Source: Bryoerythrophyllum caledonicum
Lineage: Eukaryota; Streptophyta; Bryopsida; Pottiales; Pottiaceae
NCBI GenBank assembly: GCA_963971425.1
Contig: OZ020520.1
Span: forward strand, 10,229,807 to 10,293,806
Length of the DNA: 64,000 bases
Direction of reading: 5' to 3'
A program made the translations under genes and the position numbers. Positions 33,579 to 44,729 of the stretch are shown here, in pieces. How positions within the stretch are numbered: the first letter of the stretch is position 1; the number at the start of each line of letters is the position of its first letter. Below the pieces are notes generated by a model that saw only the letters and a list, made by a program, of their open reading frames with translations, ran no database searches and was not told the origin of the DNA.

Positions 33579-35566
33579 CTACTTCCGGGCCAGGTCCTCG
33601 AGTCTCTTCCGCTCCTCCCTCCTCTCGTGCTTCTTGGAACTCCGGCTTGAAGTCGGGGTGGGCGCGGCTGCTGCAAGTGCCACCAATGGTGCAAACACAT
33701 CGGTGGAAGGCGTGGGTTGGCCAAGCGTTGCCCTCAACGAGGTTTCCCTCAAAGGCAAGAAGGAACCCGGGCCATCCGGGGTGATTGACACAGTAGTCAT
33801 GCCCGGATGTGGCCCGGATCGTGTCGGAGGGGCCGATGCCAAACTTGGGGTGCCCATGATGATATCCTGGCCGGATATCTGTCCTGGAGTGTACAAGTAA
33901 GAGGAACTCTCACTTGCGGTCTTCCCAATGTGAAGCCCACTCTGCAAAGGGGCCACCATCGGCGTAGTGCGCGGGGAATCACCGAGTGGCAGCTGGCGAG
34001 GGTGTATGGGAAGGGGTGGCTCCATCGCAACCCCAGGCGTTCCTTCCAACCGCTCTGCATCGGTGCCGGGACCTCCGAAGGGAATGGTCTTGCCGGGACC
34101 CTCGAGCTCACGAGTGGAGGGGGCAGATCCGGGCTGTCAAGGTCCACCACTTCTTTCTCCTTCCGTGGGCCGTGATCGCCGTGGTGACGCTCCTCCGGGT
34201 TGGTCTCCGAACCCGAGTCTTCATCCTTGCCGGAACTGTCGGAGTTTTCTACGAACTTGGGTAGAATGTGAGTGAGATTACTCACCAATAACCGCATGTT
34301 GGCATAAGCCGCCTCAACCTTCACGGTTTGCTCCATCACGAAGGCAATCACCTGTTTGCTGGGAATGTGGTCATCCCTCTCCAATCGAGCATCGAACATC
34401 TTGGCTTTAAGTACCACATCTGCGGGGAAACGTAATGCTTCGTCTACTTGCTGTAACGCTGACGCCGAGGCATTGGCTTGGAGAAGAGCCGCCTTGCAAC
34501 TTCTTTCTGCCTCCAACGCTCAACTCCTTACCTTCGTCACCTCAAGCGTTAGTCGGTTAACCTTTTGCTCCATGAGGCAAAGATCACCAGCTCCTCCGAC
34601 CTTCTCCTTGATCGCAGCGATCAACCTTTCACGTGGAGGGTTACCCACCAAGCTGCTCGCTTGTCCCAAGGTCCTATCCGAGTCTTCCACATATACACGA
34701 ATGGCCTCGAGTAGCTCGGAGGCCGGGTAAGACTTGCCTCCAAGTTGTGCTGGTCCGGTGGATGCGGCGCGTATGGTTGCACGGGTGCGGGTGGAGGGGG
34801 CTCCTCCCTGTCGCTGTCTCTCGCGCTTGGGGGGTAGTACAATCTCCTCTCCTGACTGTGATGAGCTACTTCCTCCTTCAGACACCGATTCGGGTTTTGA
34901 TTCTGTCCCTTCAAACTTCTTCATCATCAGTTGCGTTCCATACGCCATGTCCTCTTCCGGAGTTGTCTCCTTGAAATGGTGGTATAGGTGGATCAGAAAC
35001 GGGCAGAGGGAGGCGCGTTTGACGTTGTGAATACTCCGAGTCAACCGAATTACATCATCCTTCACGATGATGGCCCAATTCACCACTCTCTCGCCAAGGT
35101 AGGAGCCATACACGGTGTTCGCGAGAGTAACCGTCACTCGGGTAGGTTTCTCGGGGTGTAAGATGGGTACAAGGAATGCGAAGACTCGTCGGGCGCGGGG
35201 GTCCGTGCAATCTTGTACCGCATAACCGTTCTTAGCATCCTTGTTACCAAATCTCCCCTTGGCATACTCCTCCTTCTTCGTACTTGTCCACCCCGCCCCT
35301 TGTCGTGGAAAGCCATACACCTCTTGCCACCTCCCCATGGTCCACCGATCTGGACAAGCCCGAATGCTATCTCCATTGGGTACTGGCAAGGGATCTTGCC
35401 GCATCTCCTGCACCGTAGACTTCACCCAAAAAATCCAACAAAATTCCATGAGGGAGAGACAACCCATGCGAAGGAGATCCTCTTTGAGCTCAGTGAGCTC
35501 AAGGGAATCCCTGGGAATGACTGGACAAATATCCTTCTTCCCCGAGGGTACCAGATTGGAGGCCAT
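33579..35566 (-). pseudogene. gag-like coding region of element F
   Basis: Starts MASNLVPSGKKDICPVIPRD. Core: RWTMGRWQEVYGFPRQGAGW, RRVFAFLVPILHPEKPTRVT, YGSYLGERVVNWAIIVKD and CPFLIHLYHHFKETTPEEDM, then a basic linker and coiled-coil-like segment (VNRLTLEVTKV...SCKAALLQANASASALQQVD) and a proline/serine-rich tail. Clearly homologous to D (49241-50640) and distantly to A, B, C and E. Fossil. Confidence 0.65.
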
Positions 35567-35599
35567 GTGATTTGAAGTCTTAAGGTGTGAACACCGAGT

Positions 35600-36660
35600 T
35601 GAAGCTTGCTCTTCTCGTCCTACTGCTGCCTCCTTCTTACCGGTGGTGCTCTTAAACCTGCTTCCCTCAAGTACTGGATTCCTTCCTCCGGGCTGGCCCG
35701 GATCTCTCCTTCCTCCGGGGCTGGCCCGGATCTCCTATTCTTTTGTGTTATCGAAGGGTATAGGTGGACGTACCTTCCCTCGAGGTGGGCCTCCTCTTCT
35801 CTCGTATGCTGGCCCGGAGCTCCCTCGCTGGACCTTAGTGCTTGAAGGTTGGCCCGGAGCCTCGTGCATGTATGCTCGTCCTTATGTTGGTACGCTGGCC
35901 CGGAGCCTCATGCTCGTCTCCGCTTGGAAGCTGGTCCTGCTTGTTGATGATCGTCCTCGCCCAGCCTCCCTCGCTGGTGTGCTGGTGTGTTGGCCCGGAG
36001 CCTCGTGCTCGTCTCCGCTTGGAAGCTGGCCCGCAGTCTCGTGCTCGTCTTCGCTTGGAAGCTGGTCCTGCTGTTGATAATCGTCCTCGCCCTACTGTTG
36101 ATAATCGTCCTCGCCCTGTTGTTGATGATCGTCCTCGCCCAGCCTCCCTCGCTGGTGTGTTGGTGTGCTGGCCCGGAGCCTCGTGCTTGTCTCCGCTTGG
36201 AAGCTGGCCCGGAGCCTCGTGCTCGTCTTCGCTTGGAAGTTGGTCCTGCTGTTGATGATCGTCCTCGCCCTGCTGTTGATAATCGTCCTCGCCCTGTTGT
36301 TGATGATCGTCCTCGCCCAGCTTCCCTCGCTAGTGTGCTGGTGTGCTAGCCCGGAGCCCCGTGCTCGTCTTCGTTGGGAAGCTGGCCCGGAGCCTCGTGC
36401 TCGTCTCCGCTTGGAAGCTGGCCCGCTGTTGATGATCGTCCTCGCTCTGCTCCCTTGCTGGTGTGCTTGTGTTGATCATCCTCGTCGAGGTCGTCTTTAT
36501 TCCTGGTGGCCCGCGTTTTAGGAACTTTCCTGGTCCTATCCAGTCCCGCTTCTCCCCACCTTCTGGGCCTGATTCGGGTGGTGTACATCTTCCGGGCCAG
36601 ATTCGGTTTCCTTCCTTCTTCCGGGCCAAATTCGGTTTTGTGCGGGTTGGCTCGGATGAT
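35600..36660 (-). repeat. Minisatellite leader of element F, ~177-bp unit
   Basis: GTGCTGGCCCGGAGCC recurs at about 35988, 36165 and 36342, spaced 177 bp, with CTCGTCTCCGCTTGGAAGCT and GATGATCGTCCTCGCCC sub-repeats between. It fills the space between promoter region and gag, and yields spurious leucine/alanine-rich frames on both strands. Confidence 0.75.
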
Positions 36661-36913
36661 GGCATTCCTTACCTCTTGGTCTTCTTGCGGGGTAAGGGCC
36701 CGAGGGACTGTTTTTAGGTTAGAGTCTAAGTCATAGCCCTAGGTCCCTTCTTGCTACTATTAAGGCTTTTATAAAAGCCCTGTATTCCTCCTATCCTATT
36801 CTTATTTAAAGATTAATCCCGGGTGGAAATAACCTTCTAGCCTAGCTACCTTACCTAATTTTAATACCTATATGTACCTAACTAAAAAAAACGAAAAATT
36901 TGTGGTACGACAA

Positions 36914-39900
36914 CATCCGCAGTATCATACTTAAATTTTAGACTAGAGTTCGTTGTTTTTGAGTACCAATTTAACAAAACCCGGCAAGATTGGCTACTGT
37001 TAGTTTTATTAGCTGACCTAATGGTCTTGTTCTGTAAATTAATTGGTTGCCTAGAATTCCTCCACTTATTACCATACTTATGCTTGATTTTCTGAACACG
37101 ACCAAGCCACGAGGTTCCTTCAACTACGCCCGTGAGAATGCTACACGGGTCCTTTCCTTTCGATAGCCGAGATTTGGACCTTCTTGTCGCTGCAGCTTTT
37201 ACGGACGAAGACAAAACAGTGGTGGACCGTTGAACAAAAAAAACCCCACAATCGGAGCCAATGCCAAGAAGGCAGGTACTACTAGATTCTGCAACTGAGA
37301 GGTAGTCTTTGCTGTTATTAAAAAAAATTGAGTTTCTAACACGGGTCACGCGATCTTTTGAAAGAAAGGGGTTTCCATTCAGCTGCGACACTAAAGTAGA
37401 TTTGTATATATTGTGCCCGCCAAATTCAACCACCGGCACAATTTCATTCGTAGTTGGAGAAATATTTACCTCACCATCAATTGAATTCAGCATATCGGCA
37501 AGGCAGTGTCTTGCCTCGGATTCTGCTACAACTAATGGATCTAGGCCGTCATCAAATTCAACCTCCTCGGCCAAAATGCCCTCTATAGCATCGTCTCCTT
37601 CAAGACAGTTTCCTTCTAACCCACCTGTCTGCTCTTCCGCTTCATGGACCAACACCTCTGCATCCCCATCTTCGCCAGCCACAGGTTTGCGCGCAGGAAC
37701 ATGTGCGAAACTCTTGAAATCTGCCTTTTCCACAAGCCACGGAGTCAGAAACCACTCTTTTTTTTTGCAAACATTGGAGGGTGCCATGTTTAAGATGCGG
37801 ATAACTTTCTGTGCTTCCTTCAGGCCTTCTTTTAACGCTAAAATAACGTCAGCATTTGTGGCAACTTCACTGTAATCAGCCAAGTTGCATCTTGCCTCTC
37901 CTTCCTCCAAGGGGTGGAGACTCTCCCACACGTTCACCATCTTGTTGTGTGCTCGGCCAAATGCCAGTCCATTCTCTCCATACTCAATCCCGGAGAGGTG
38001 ATTCAGCGTATTAGCCGTGTTCAGCAACTCATTGAAGTCATACGCACGCTCAAGGCCAACCATCCCTTCTATTTTTGAGAAAAAAATTTCACAACTGTCA
38101 CTATCCGTTAAGTGTAACGGAAGTGCTAAAGTAGGATATCTGGTCCTGAAGTGGACAATCAGCAAGACAACAAAATGGCAGCTCATTTGAATGTCAAGAA
38201 AGCACTGTTGACTAACAAAACAGTCAGCGGCTGTGATATTGCATGTGTTCCCAAACACTGAGTGGTCTCCATGAGTAATACATAGTTTCCAAATCCGAAA
38301 GAAAAAAGAAACCTTCGCAGCCAACACAATTCGCTCCCGCAAACCAAGTCTTGGTGAGCAAAAGATATCAATGTAACTGGCACACATTTCCAAGTACATT
38401 TATGTGCCCAGAGTACGTTCTTGATGCACGTCTTTGGACTCTCGCAGCATCTTCAGACAATTCCGAGTTCGAGCAGCGCACAATCTCTGCGCAGTCGCCC
38501 AATTCTGGCAGTCAATCCTCTTCACATCTTCAAGTTTCAAGCCATGATCATCAGCAGTAAATTTCTGGTATACAAGTCCTATGTGCTCCAAAATACACAA
38601 ATCCCCGCCTAGTTGCATAACACGAACATGAGAGTCTAGGGGGTTGATCAATTTCTTCCCGTTATGTATGTAGTCTTGATCGTGAAGCCCTCTTGTATCA
38701 CCTTCGTCATTCAAGGAGGCAGAATACAACCAACCCTCTCAGTCTAACTTCAGTCGCCTCCCCACGTCTGCTTTGTAATCTTTGAGTATTAGCTGACGTC
38801 GTCTACTGTCTCCATTGCTTGCATGCCCGATAATGGGCCCAATGACGTCCTTGCAATTAGCGTCCCACAGAGCGTTGATAGAATCCCACTGAGTCCGGAT
38901 CCACTCTGCGTTGAATTTTCCACAAGGGCAGGAAACCACCAAAACAAGGCGACGTAACTTCTCATGCATCGGGTTGACTACCACAATCCTAGCAAAACCC
39001 CCCATTTGGTTAGTTCGAAATGCATCAACAACAATGTTATAACCCTCCTCGCCAGAGCCAACAACCAGTCTGAAAGTGGAAACGCAGACATGATCTTCTT
39101 TTGTCCCACAGAAGCCCAGAAGTACATCAGACCTAGAATCCCATGTCACTCTAGCCTTCACTTTAGTTTCATCCTCTACGAGGATGACTGGAACAGGTCT
39201 AGTAATCCCATGAGCCTCCTTAGCTGACCTATAGATTTTTGCAACCTCCGCAAAAATTTGTTGATGCACACTAGGAACGAATTGGACTCCTTTTCTATTC
39301 TCACGTTTAATAGTGCTAAACGAAGGACCATCATAGTTAAGGCTGAACAAGTCACACATTCGACGCCCCCCGTAGATTTTCATGGCCTGAGAAAACGACT
39401 TTGAGTTTGACGAAAACCTAAAATCCTTCTTCTTACGATTCAAATTACTGGCCATGTCTTTCATAAAATCCCAAAGGGTTGGTTTCCCTCCGAATACCCC
39501 TGTTCTGTAAGTAGTAACTATGTTATTACAAAATTTTAGAAGGTCTCCACCATTACAAGCTTGTTTTGCACTTTCCTTCAGGGTTGGCCTTTTCACTTTC
39601 AGCTGCACAATCCTAGCCTTCGCAGCAACCAAATGCAACCTCTAAAGCCTAAACTGTTTTTTAATAACCCTACTATGTGTAGCAAGCTCTGTAGTAGCAA
39701 GGTATGACAATCTTCTACCATCACATGTGCCCCGTAATTCCCTCTTCTCTAGACTCTTTTCTTCCCTGACTACTCGCATTCTGAAATCATCTTGAACAAT
39801 TATGGTGGCACACTGCGAACAAGTAAATCGTCAAAGGGTTCACCCGCCATACTGAACCTAGAACACCTAGTATGTCTAAACGTCCCCTTCACTTTGGACA

Positions 39901-41250
39901 TTGTCCCGTGAGCAGAAAGTACAGCATTTACATGAGGTTCCGGATACCAACAAGCACCTGGATTCGGATCATAAAGCAAAGCCTTTATGGGATAAACATT
40001 TCCACGATACGTACAATTCTCTTGCCAATAACCCCAACACATAAGAGCCTTAAAAAAGACTCATCATAGTTAAGAGATTCACTTACATGCCCCTTTGAGC
40101 TAGAATGTCTGAACTAAGAGTGCAGTGAGGGTTGGCTAACGGCACTTGAAACTGACCGAGTTGGTCTACCTCTCTTTCCAGAAATGAAGGCCGATCTGGA
40201 AGATGCTGCGGTGTCCACCTTCTCCACAGCCACTACATACTTTGTCCCTCCCAGATTCCGCAGGTTGGCCTCCAAGTTCTTTTTTGGAGGGCACAAAGCC
40301 ATAAAGTCGCTGTAATAAGAACACTTAGCCTTATACCAGTAGCTCTTAACAACATCAGATTGATCAAAATCTCCGTCAACGACAAAAGGTTTGTTCTTCG
40401 ACTGCGCATCATGGTTGACAGCTTCCAGAATCTGTATGCCCTCCTGGACCAACCTCTTGTGATCTTCCGGTGTTAGAACCACACTCTTACCCTTTCCCGC
40501 TGTTGACTGCGGGTGATAATCCCACTCAACACCCTTGTTGCGACAGTAATGCTTCATGTGATTATCACTCTTGATGTGGCTTCTTTTGAAATTGGAAAAC
40601 AAGTTATTAACCATAACGTTACTGTGGTTGCCTTGACTACGACCGAATTCCTTATGGCACTCAGCATAGTAAACCTTCACAACACCTACATTGCCAACAT
40701 CGTAAGATTTCAAGCACCAATCATGATCTTCAAGGGATATGGCTTTTAATTCTCTTCTCAACTTCGCTTCAACTTTTGCATATAATTGTAGAACTTCCTT
40801 ACTGATTAGTGACGAGGTGAGTTTAGGCTCATCTCCAGATGACACGTTACTGACCCTAGAGGAAGCGGCCGGATATGCCGAATCACATGCAGGCTCCAAT
40901 GGCTCAACATCAACAGCATCAGAATCGAGACACACTTCTGGCGAGGGATTTGACTCAAACACTATGGAGGAATCACCAATAGGACGGCGCTTATTTGCAA
41001 GCTGGTCAACCCCGCACGCCGAAATTACATGCACAACAGATCGAATTGGATTCAGTCGCTCCAATTTGGACCTAATCCTGCATTTGGAATTGGGATCCCA
41101 GAAATCAAAAGCCAAATCGACCACGCCAACGTCTTCAAGCATCACTCGTAGGGACTGATAGTTCAACACAGTGGACTCGCAAAAAAGAGGCCCAACGAGC
41201 TCCGGAGTGGAGGTGTCATCCTCGAGTGAGTACAAGTTAATCTTCACGGC
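36914..41250 (-). pseudogene. Decayed DDE/RNase H-like transposase of element III
   Basis: A collinear minus-strand gene of more than 1,100 codons. (1) 41250-40114: MAVKINLYSLEDDTS, an unrecognised N-terminal domain (SLRVMLEDVGVVDLAFDFWD), an acidic linker, then a finger-like segment with AECHKEFG, FKRSHIKSDNHMKHYCRNKG. (2) 40042-39800: CTYRGNVYPIKALLYDPNPG. (3) 39638-38739: VPVILVEDETKVKARVTWD and GHASNGDSRRRQL, candidate first and second catalytic acids. (4) 38729-36914: HDQDYIHNGKKLINPLD and LTDSDSCEIFFSKIEG, where the E may be the third. The E-x2-FFS pattern recalls P-element/THAP9 and hAT-clade enzymes. In-frame stops lie at 38739-38741 and 38400-38402; a frame change near 39810 and a break between 40114 and 40042 (possibly a short intron, GTAAGT...AAG) add to the damage. 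F interrupts the gene at 36913. Confidence 0.7.
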
Positions 41251-41283
41251 CATCCTACAACGAGAAGAAATCCACAATAACAA

Positions 41284-41922
41284 TGTAATTCAGCATCACC
41301 TAGGAAATTGCTCACTCAAACCATGGAAGTTAAACCGATATAGAAACCCTAAAGGACTTCTTTCAGTAAACCGTGACGAAAGAGAAGAGGTTCAGAGGAA
41401 ATGACCTAGGGTTTCAGGCTTGAAATTTGCGAACTTTTGAAGTAATCCCTGCACCGTGTTCCAACAGTACTGCAAGAACTCAAAGCCACAAAAAAACACC
41501 ACACCGCTCGAGAACTCTAAAGCGGCCAGCAAAAAACGAACCCAACCTGAAAAATCACAAAACCAGCACCCTATACCCAAGTGCTCTACCCCCACGCAGC
41601 TTGACATAGAGCCGTTAACAAACTTCTTCATCCAATAACCCTTACTCGTTTTTAATCCTTTGCCGTACAGCCAGTAAGGCGGGAATGGACTCAGATCCAA
41701 AAAATACTCCCACCCAAAATTCAATGATGGTATGGTAGTTCTAATAATTACCTACTGCCAACAATTAAAGCTGACCTTATATTATTTATACAGCCACTTG
41801 TAGCATACCCCTCACCCTTTAATACATCTACAAAGTGTATAAATTTTATGTGGTTTGAATAAATGAGACCCTACCATTGATCTCACGCAGTTTCCTACGC
41901 ACAAGCTAGTGATCTCCCTGAG
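41284..41922. other. 5' flank of the element III transposase gene
   Basis: About 640 bp between the presumed start codon and the terminal repeat. No distinct gene; a promoter is expected here but I see no clear TATA box close to the start. Confidence 0.35.
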
Positions 41923-42222
41923 ATTTTTTTATGAAAGTCTATGGATGAATTAATGGGAGGGTTGGAGAGTTGGAATAAACAATATACTTTTTAATAAGTG
42001 GTACATTCCTAATTTATCATGGGGCACTCATGCAACATTTTATTGTTGGATAACTTGTACATTTCCTCCGTGGTTAGAAGCTTACACTATCCCTTATGTT
42101 TGGGGATTTATATATTTCCCTCTCATTGCATGTTTAAATACTTCCTTTGTAAAGTTAAGTTGCGTAAATCCTTTGCAAAGTAAAGTTCCGTAATTCCTTT
42201 GCAAAGTAAAGTTAAAGTGTTG

Positions 42223-42810
42223 TTACACAAGGGATATATGGACATTGGATGATTTGACATTATGCTTTATAAATTTGAATATCACCTTAAGACGAGTCAT
42301 TTAAAAACACGTCTTTACCTCTACACTACATTGCTCAATGGTATTTGTCTGTTGATAACAAAGGAGGTTTCACTTGTGCAAAGAATATTACCTTCTTTGA
42401 AAATGTCAAAAAGAATTTGTTGTTTATAGCTTAATACAACATTCTAATTCAAGTACCACCATAGTCCACCCAATTATGGTAGGGGGTCCCATGGCCTTGT
42501 TGTATGGGAACCCACAAAGCCCTTGGGGGAGATCACATGTCGGTTGTCTCTAATGCAATTAGTGTAGGGAAGCACTTAGAGTAGAAAAGCGTTTATCCTC
42601 AAGAGGGGAAAGTAGTTCTATACACACTAGCCTATGTCCCGTGGCCATATGCTTAGTGAAGAGAATGAACAAACACTACATTCACGCCGGTCCCATTATA
42701 AGACCGTAGTTCTTCTTCTTCTTCTTAAGTCCAATGGAACCATTTAAAGCAAAGAGCCACTAAATTTGGTTCCGACAACATCTTTGCATTCTTCAATCAT
42801 CACGGCAATT
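42223..42810 (-). repeat. Long inverted repeat of element II, right arm
   Basis: Partner of 29453-30041. Contains folded module copy 3 on the minus strand. Confidence 0.85.
42598..42735 (-). ncRNA. Folded noncoding module, copy 3
   Basis: Inverted-repeat partner of copy 2, almost identical to it. Confidence 0.5.
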
Positions 42811-42952
42811 ATGTCCTTCCCTAGAAGTTGGAAGGAAAACTAAATTTATAATATAAATATAGTTCTCCAACGCATCGGAAGAAGAAAGGCCTTTGCTAAG
42901 GCGAGAATGGAGTTTGCCCAACTTTATTCCTTTACTACCTTCAAAGGGTTGA

Positions 42953-43258
42953 GTCCCCGCCCCTAACGTCCCCGCCCCTTCCCCGCCTAATTTTGGAATA
43001 ATTTTTTTTGGATGGGCATAACTTACTCAAAAATAGCCCAAATCAAGCGTTTGAGGTGTGTTTTGATATCTACATTTTCCTTAGATGCCAAAAAACATCT
43101 CATATGCTTAATTTGGACTACTTTTTAATGAGATATGGCCATTCAAAGTTGCTAATTCCAAAATTGGGCAGGGTGGGGCGGGGATGTCTCCGCCCCTGCC
43201 AATTAGGGGTGGGGACATCTCTGCCCTACCCATTTAGGGGCGGGGACGTCCTCGCGCC
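42953..43258. mobile_element. GC-palindrome MITE, right copy
   Basis: Reverse-complement copy of 29125-29445, with the same GGGGCGGGGACGTC-type palindromes. The short frame MDGHNLLKNSPNQAFEVCFD here is repeat sequence, not a gene. Confidence 0.6.
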
Positions 43259-43469
43259 TAATATACCATTTATATAGTCAATTATCCAATTTTTTAGTCT
43301 AAATCTTGCATGGCAGCACTTTAGTGCATACATGGCTGCCACGTCTTTTGTTTTTTACCTGGCGGATAAGTCAACCCTATGTTGACTATATCGGACAGGC
43401 AAGAGCTCTACCAGACGGGCAAATCGAACGGACAAGCGAACCGGATATCCGTCCACTATGACAACCCTA

Positions 43470-44690
43470 GATCGGAGGGCCCAAAATAGAGCACGAGACA
43501 AGGATCCAGAGCCGGAGAGTCCAGACACGAGTCTTTCAATCGGATCCTCCAGCTCAGACGAGGCCGGGCCGTCGGAGGAAGCGAGCCGGAAGAGGCGGAA
43601 GCTCGACTAAGAGGACCGAAGGCCAGATGGTGGAGATCGATGAGATTCCGCGCAAACTAACCTGGAGAGTGAAAGCCCTCCACGAGCTCAACTACGTCAT
43701 GAAGAAGGGAGTGGAGCAGGTTTTCCGGAGTCTAAGCATCTTCCGGATGGAAGAAGTCATTCTCCGGGTAGATGATCTCCGGAACAAGCTAACATGGTGT
43801 TGGAGGAACAGGCGGCACACTGACAGCAAAAGACAACACTCGCGATGGTTGCCCGGAAGCAGGCAGAGGCAAGAGCCAACGCATCTGCAGTTGCCTTGAT
43901 AGGGGTCCGGGCAGCTCTATACTTTCTGATGGATACGGTTAACCGGAGTCAGCTCTTCACTGAGTTGGTGGACACTGGAGAAGGAGAAGAAGGTAACTGG
44001 AGCCAACATCTTCCGGTTCCTCTTCGATGAAGCGGAGAAGATGGACCTTACATGTGGTCAGATGTAGCTCCTGGTGGACAATAATCCAGGTAATTCTAGA
44101 AGACTCGGCAGCCCAAGTATCGGAGCACTTCATGACCCCTGATCGGACCACGGCCCCTTCGGAACTGCGATAGTCCAAGCCGGCTCCAGCCACATGAACC
44201 TCACTGAATCTGGAAGACCTCAGTACACCATCACCCCGTGCACCAGCGGAAGGCATGTTGTCTTGCAACCTCAACACGGGTGAGATATTGAAGCAACTTC
44301 CGGATCTGCTGACGCCTCCGATAATGCAACTACCGGACTCTCCGGAGGAGACCGACCTCCGGGCACCACCCAAGTCCGTATCCAGGCGGCGATCACACGG
44401 ACCACGGAGTCCTTCTGGCAGTTTCAGGGACCTGGTCAAAGAGGTCAAACCGACTGCCGAGTCGGAACGTCCGACCCCGCCAGTTCCGAAATCTGCGCCA
44501 AAACGGCAATCTCCGCCTTCGGACTCCAGTACTTCGGTGGCAAGGACTTCTCCAATTGCGGAACCAACAATTGAGAAGGTTGACTCTTTTCCTTCAACGT
44601 CTAAGAAGGGAAAGGGTAAGCAACGAGTCCTAGTGGAGATATCTCCCATGTGTAGAAGCGAGAGAAATAAGGCACTCTTAGGATGATGTT
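43470..44690 (+). pseudogene. gag-like region of B, 3' part
   Basis: Resumes the B coding region after element II with ARDKDPEPES-like sequence, a coiled-coil-like stretch (RRKLTWRVKALHELNYVMKK-like) and a proline/serine/lysine-rich tail (RQSPPSDSSTSVARTSPIAE, KKGKGKQRVLVE). It matches element E at 52.8-54.0 kb. Fossil. Confidence 0.6.
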
Positions 44691-44729
44691 TAGATGTAGG
44701 GTTTTTGGTTGTAATTCCAGACCGGCAGC

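Larger units (their letters stand above)
32359..36913 (-). mobile_element. Gag-only element F inserted in element III (β type)
   Basis: Minus-strand element starting TTGTCGTACCACAAATTTTT, with a palindromic TATA box (GGCTTTTATAAAAGCC) ~130 bp in. CATCC at 32354-32358 and 36914-36918 would be a 5-bp target duplication. The left edge ends in a hairpin GGATAC-TTGC-GTATCC (32359-32374). Parts: repeat-rich leader, gag-like region, ~1.2 kb noncoding tail. It shares its start and most parts with D (47995-51913). I found no second LTR copy. Broken in a few places. Confidence 0.55.
30954..41922 (-). mobile_element. DNA transposon III with its own transposase
   Basis: Perfect 15-bp terminal inverted repeats CTCAGGGAGATCACT (30954-30968; reverse complement 41908-41922) and a perfect 8-bp target duplication ATTTTTTT (30946-30953 and 41923-41930). 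Total 10,969 bp, of which about 4.56 kb is the later insertion F. The remainder carries one long minus-strand transposase gene starting about 670 bp inside the right end. Eight-base duplications occur in hAT, P-type and Zisupton-type transposons; the transposase (see its entry) does not look like an ordinary hAT. Confidence 0.8.
28966..43469. mobile_element. DNA transposon II (hAT-like), host of III and F
   Basis: Ends CAGGGTTGTCATAACGGAC (left) and TAGGGTTGTCATAGTGGAC (right, read inward). It is bordered by GACCAGAG (28958-28965) and GATCGGAG (43470-43477), an 8-bp duplication with two changes, and the gag-like sequence of B continues on the far side. GGACGGG motifs repeat just inside both ends. 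Subtracting III leaves about 3.5 kb with two ~590-bp inverted repeats and two GC palindrome blocks; no transposase of its own was found, so it was probably mobilised in trans. Confidence 0.72.

Noticed and set aside
35643-36521. Plus-strand L/V/A-rich frames resembling membrane proteins
   Set aside because: Produced by the 177-bp repeat of the F leader read on the wrong strand; three frames are open at once.
30954-41922. Treating III as part of a single 14.5-kb transposon II
   Set aside because: III has its own perfect inverted ends and 8-bp duplication inside II, so it is a separate later insertion.
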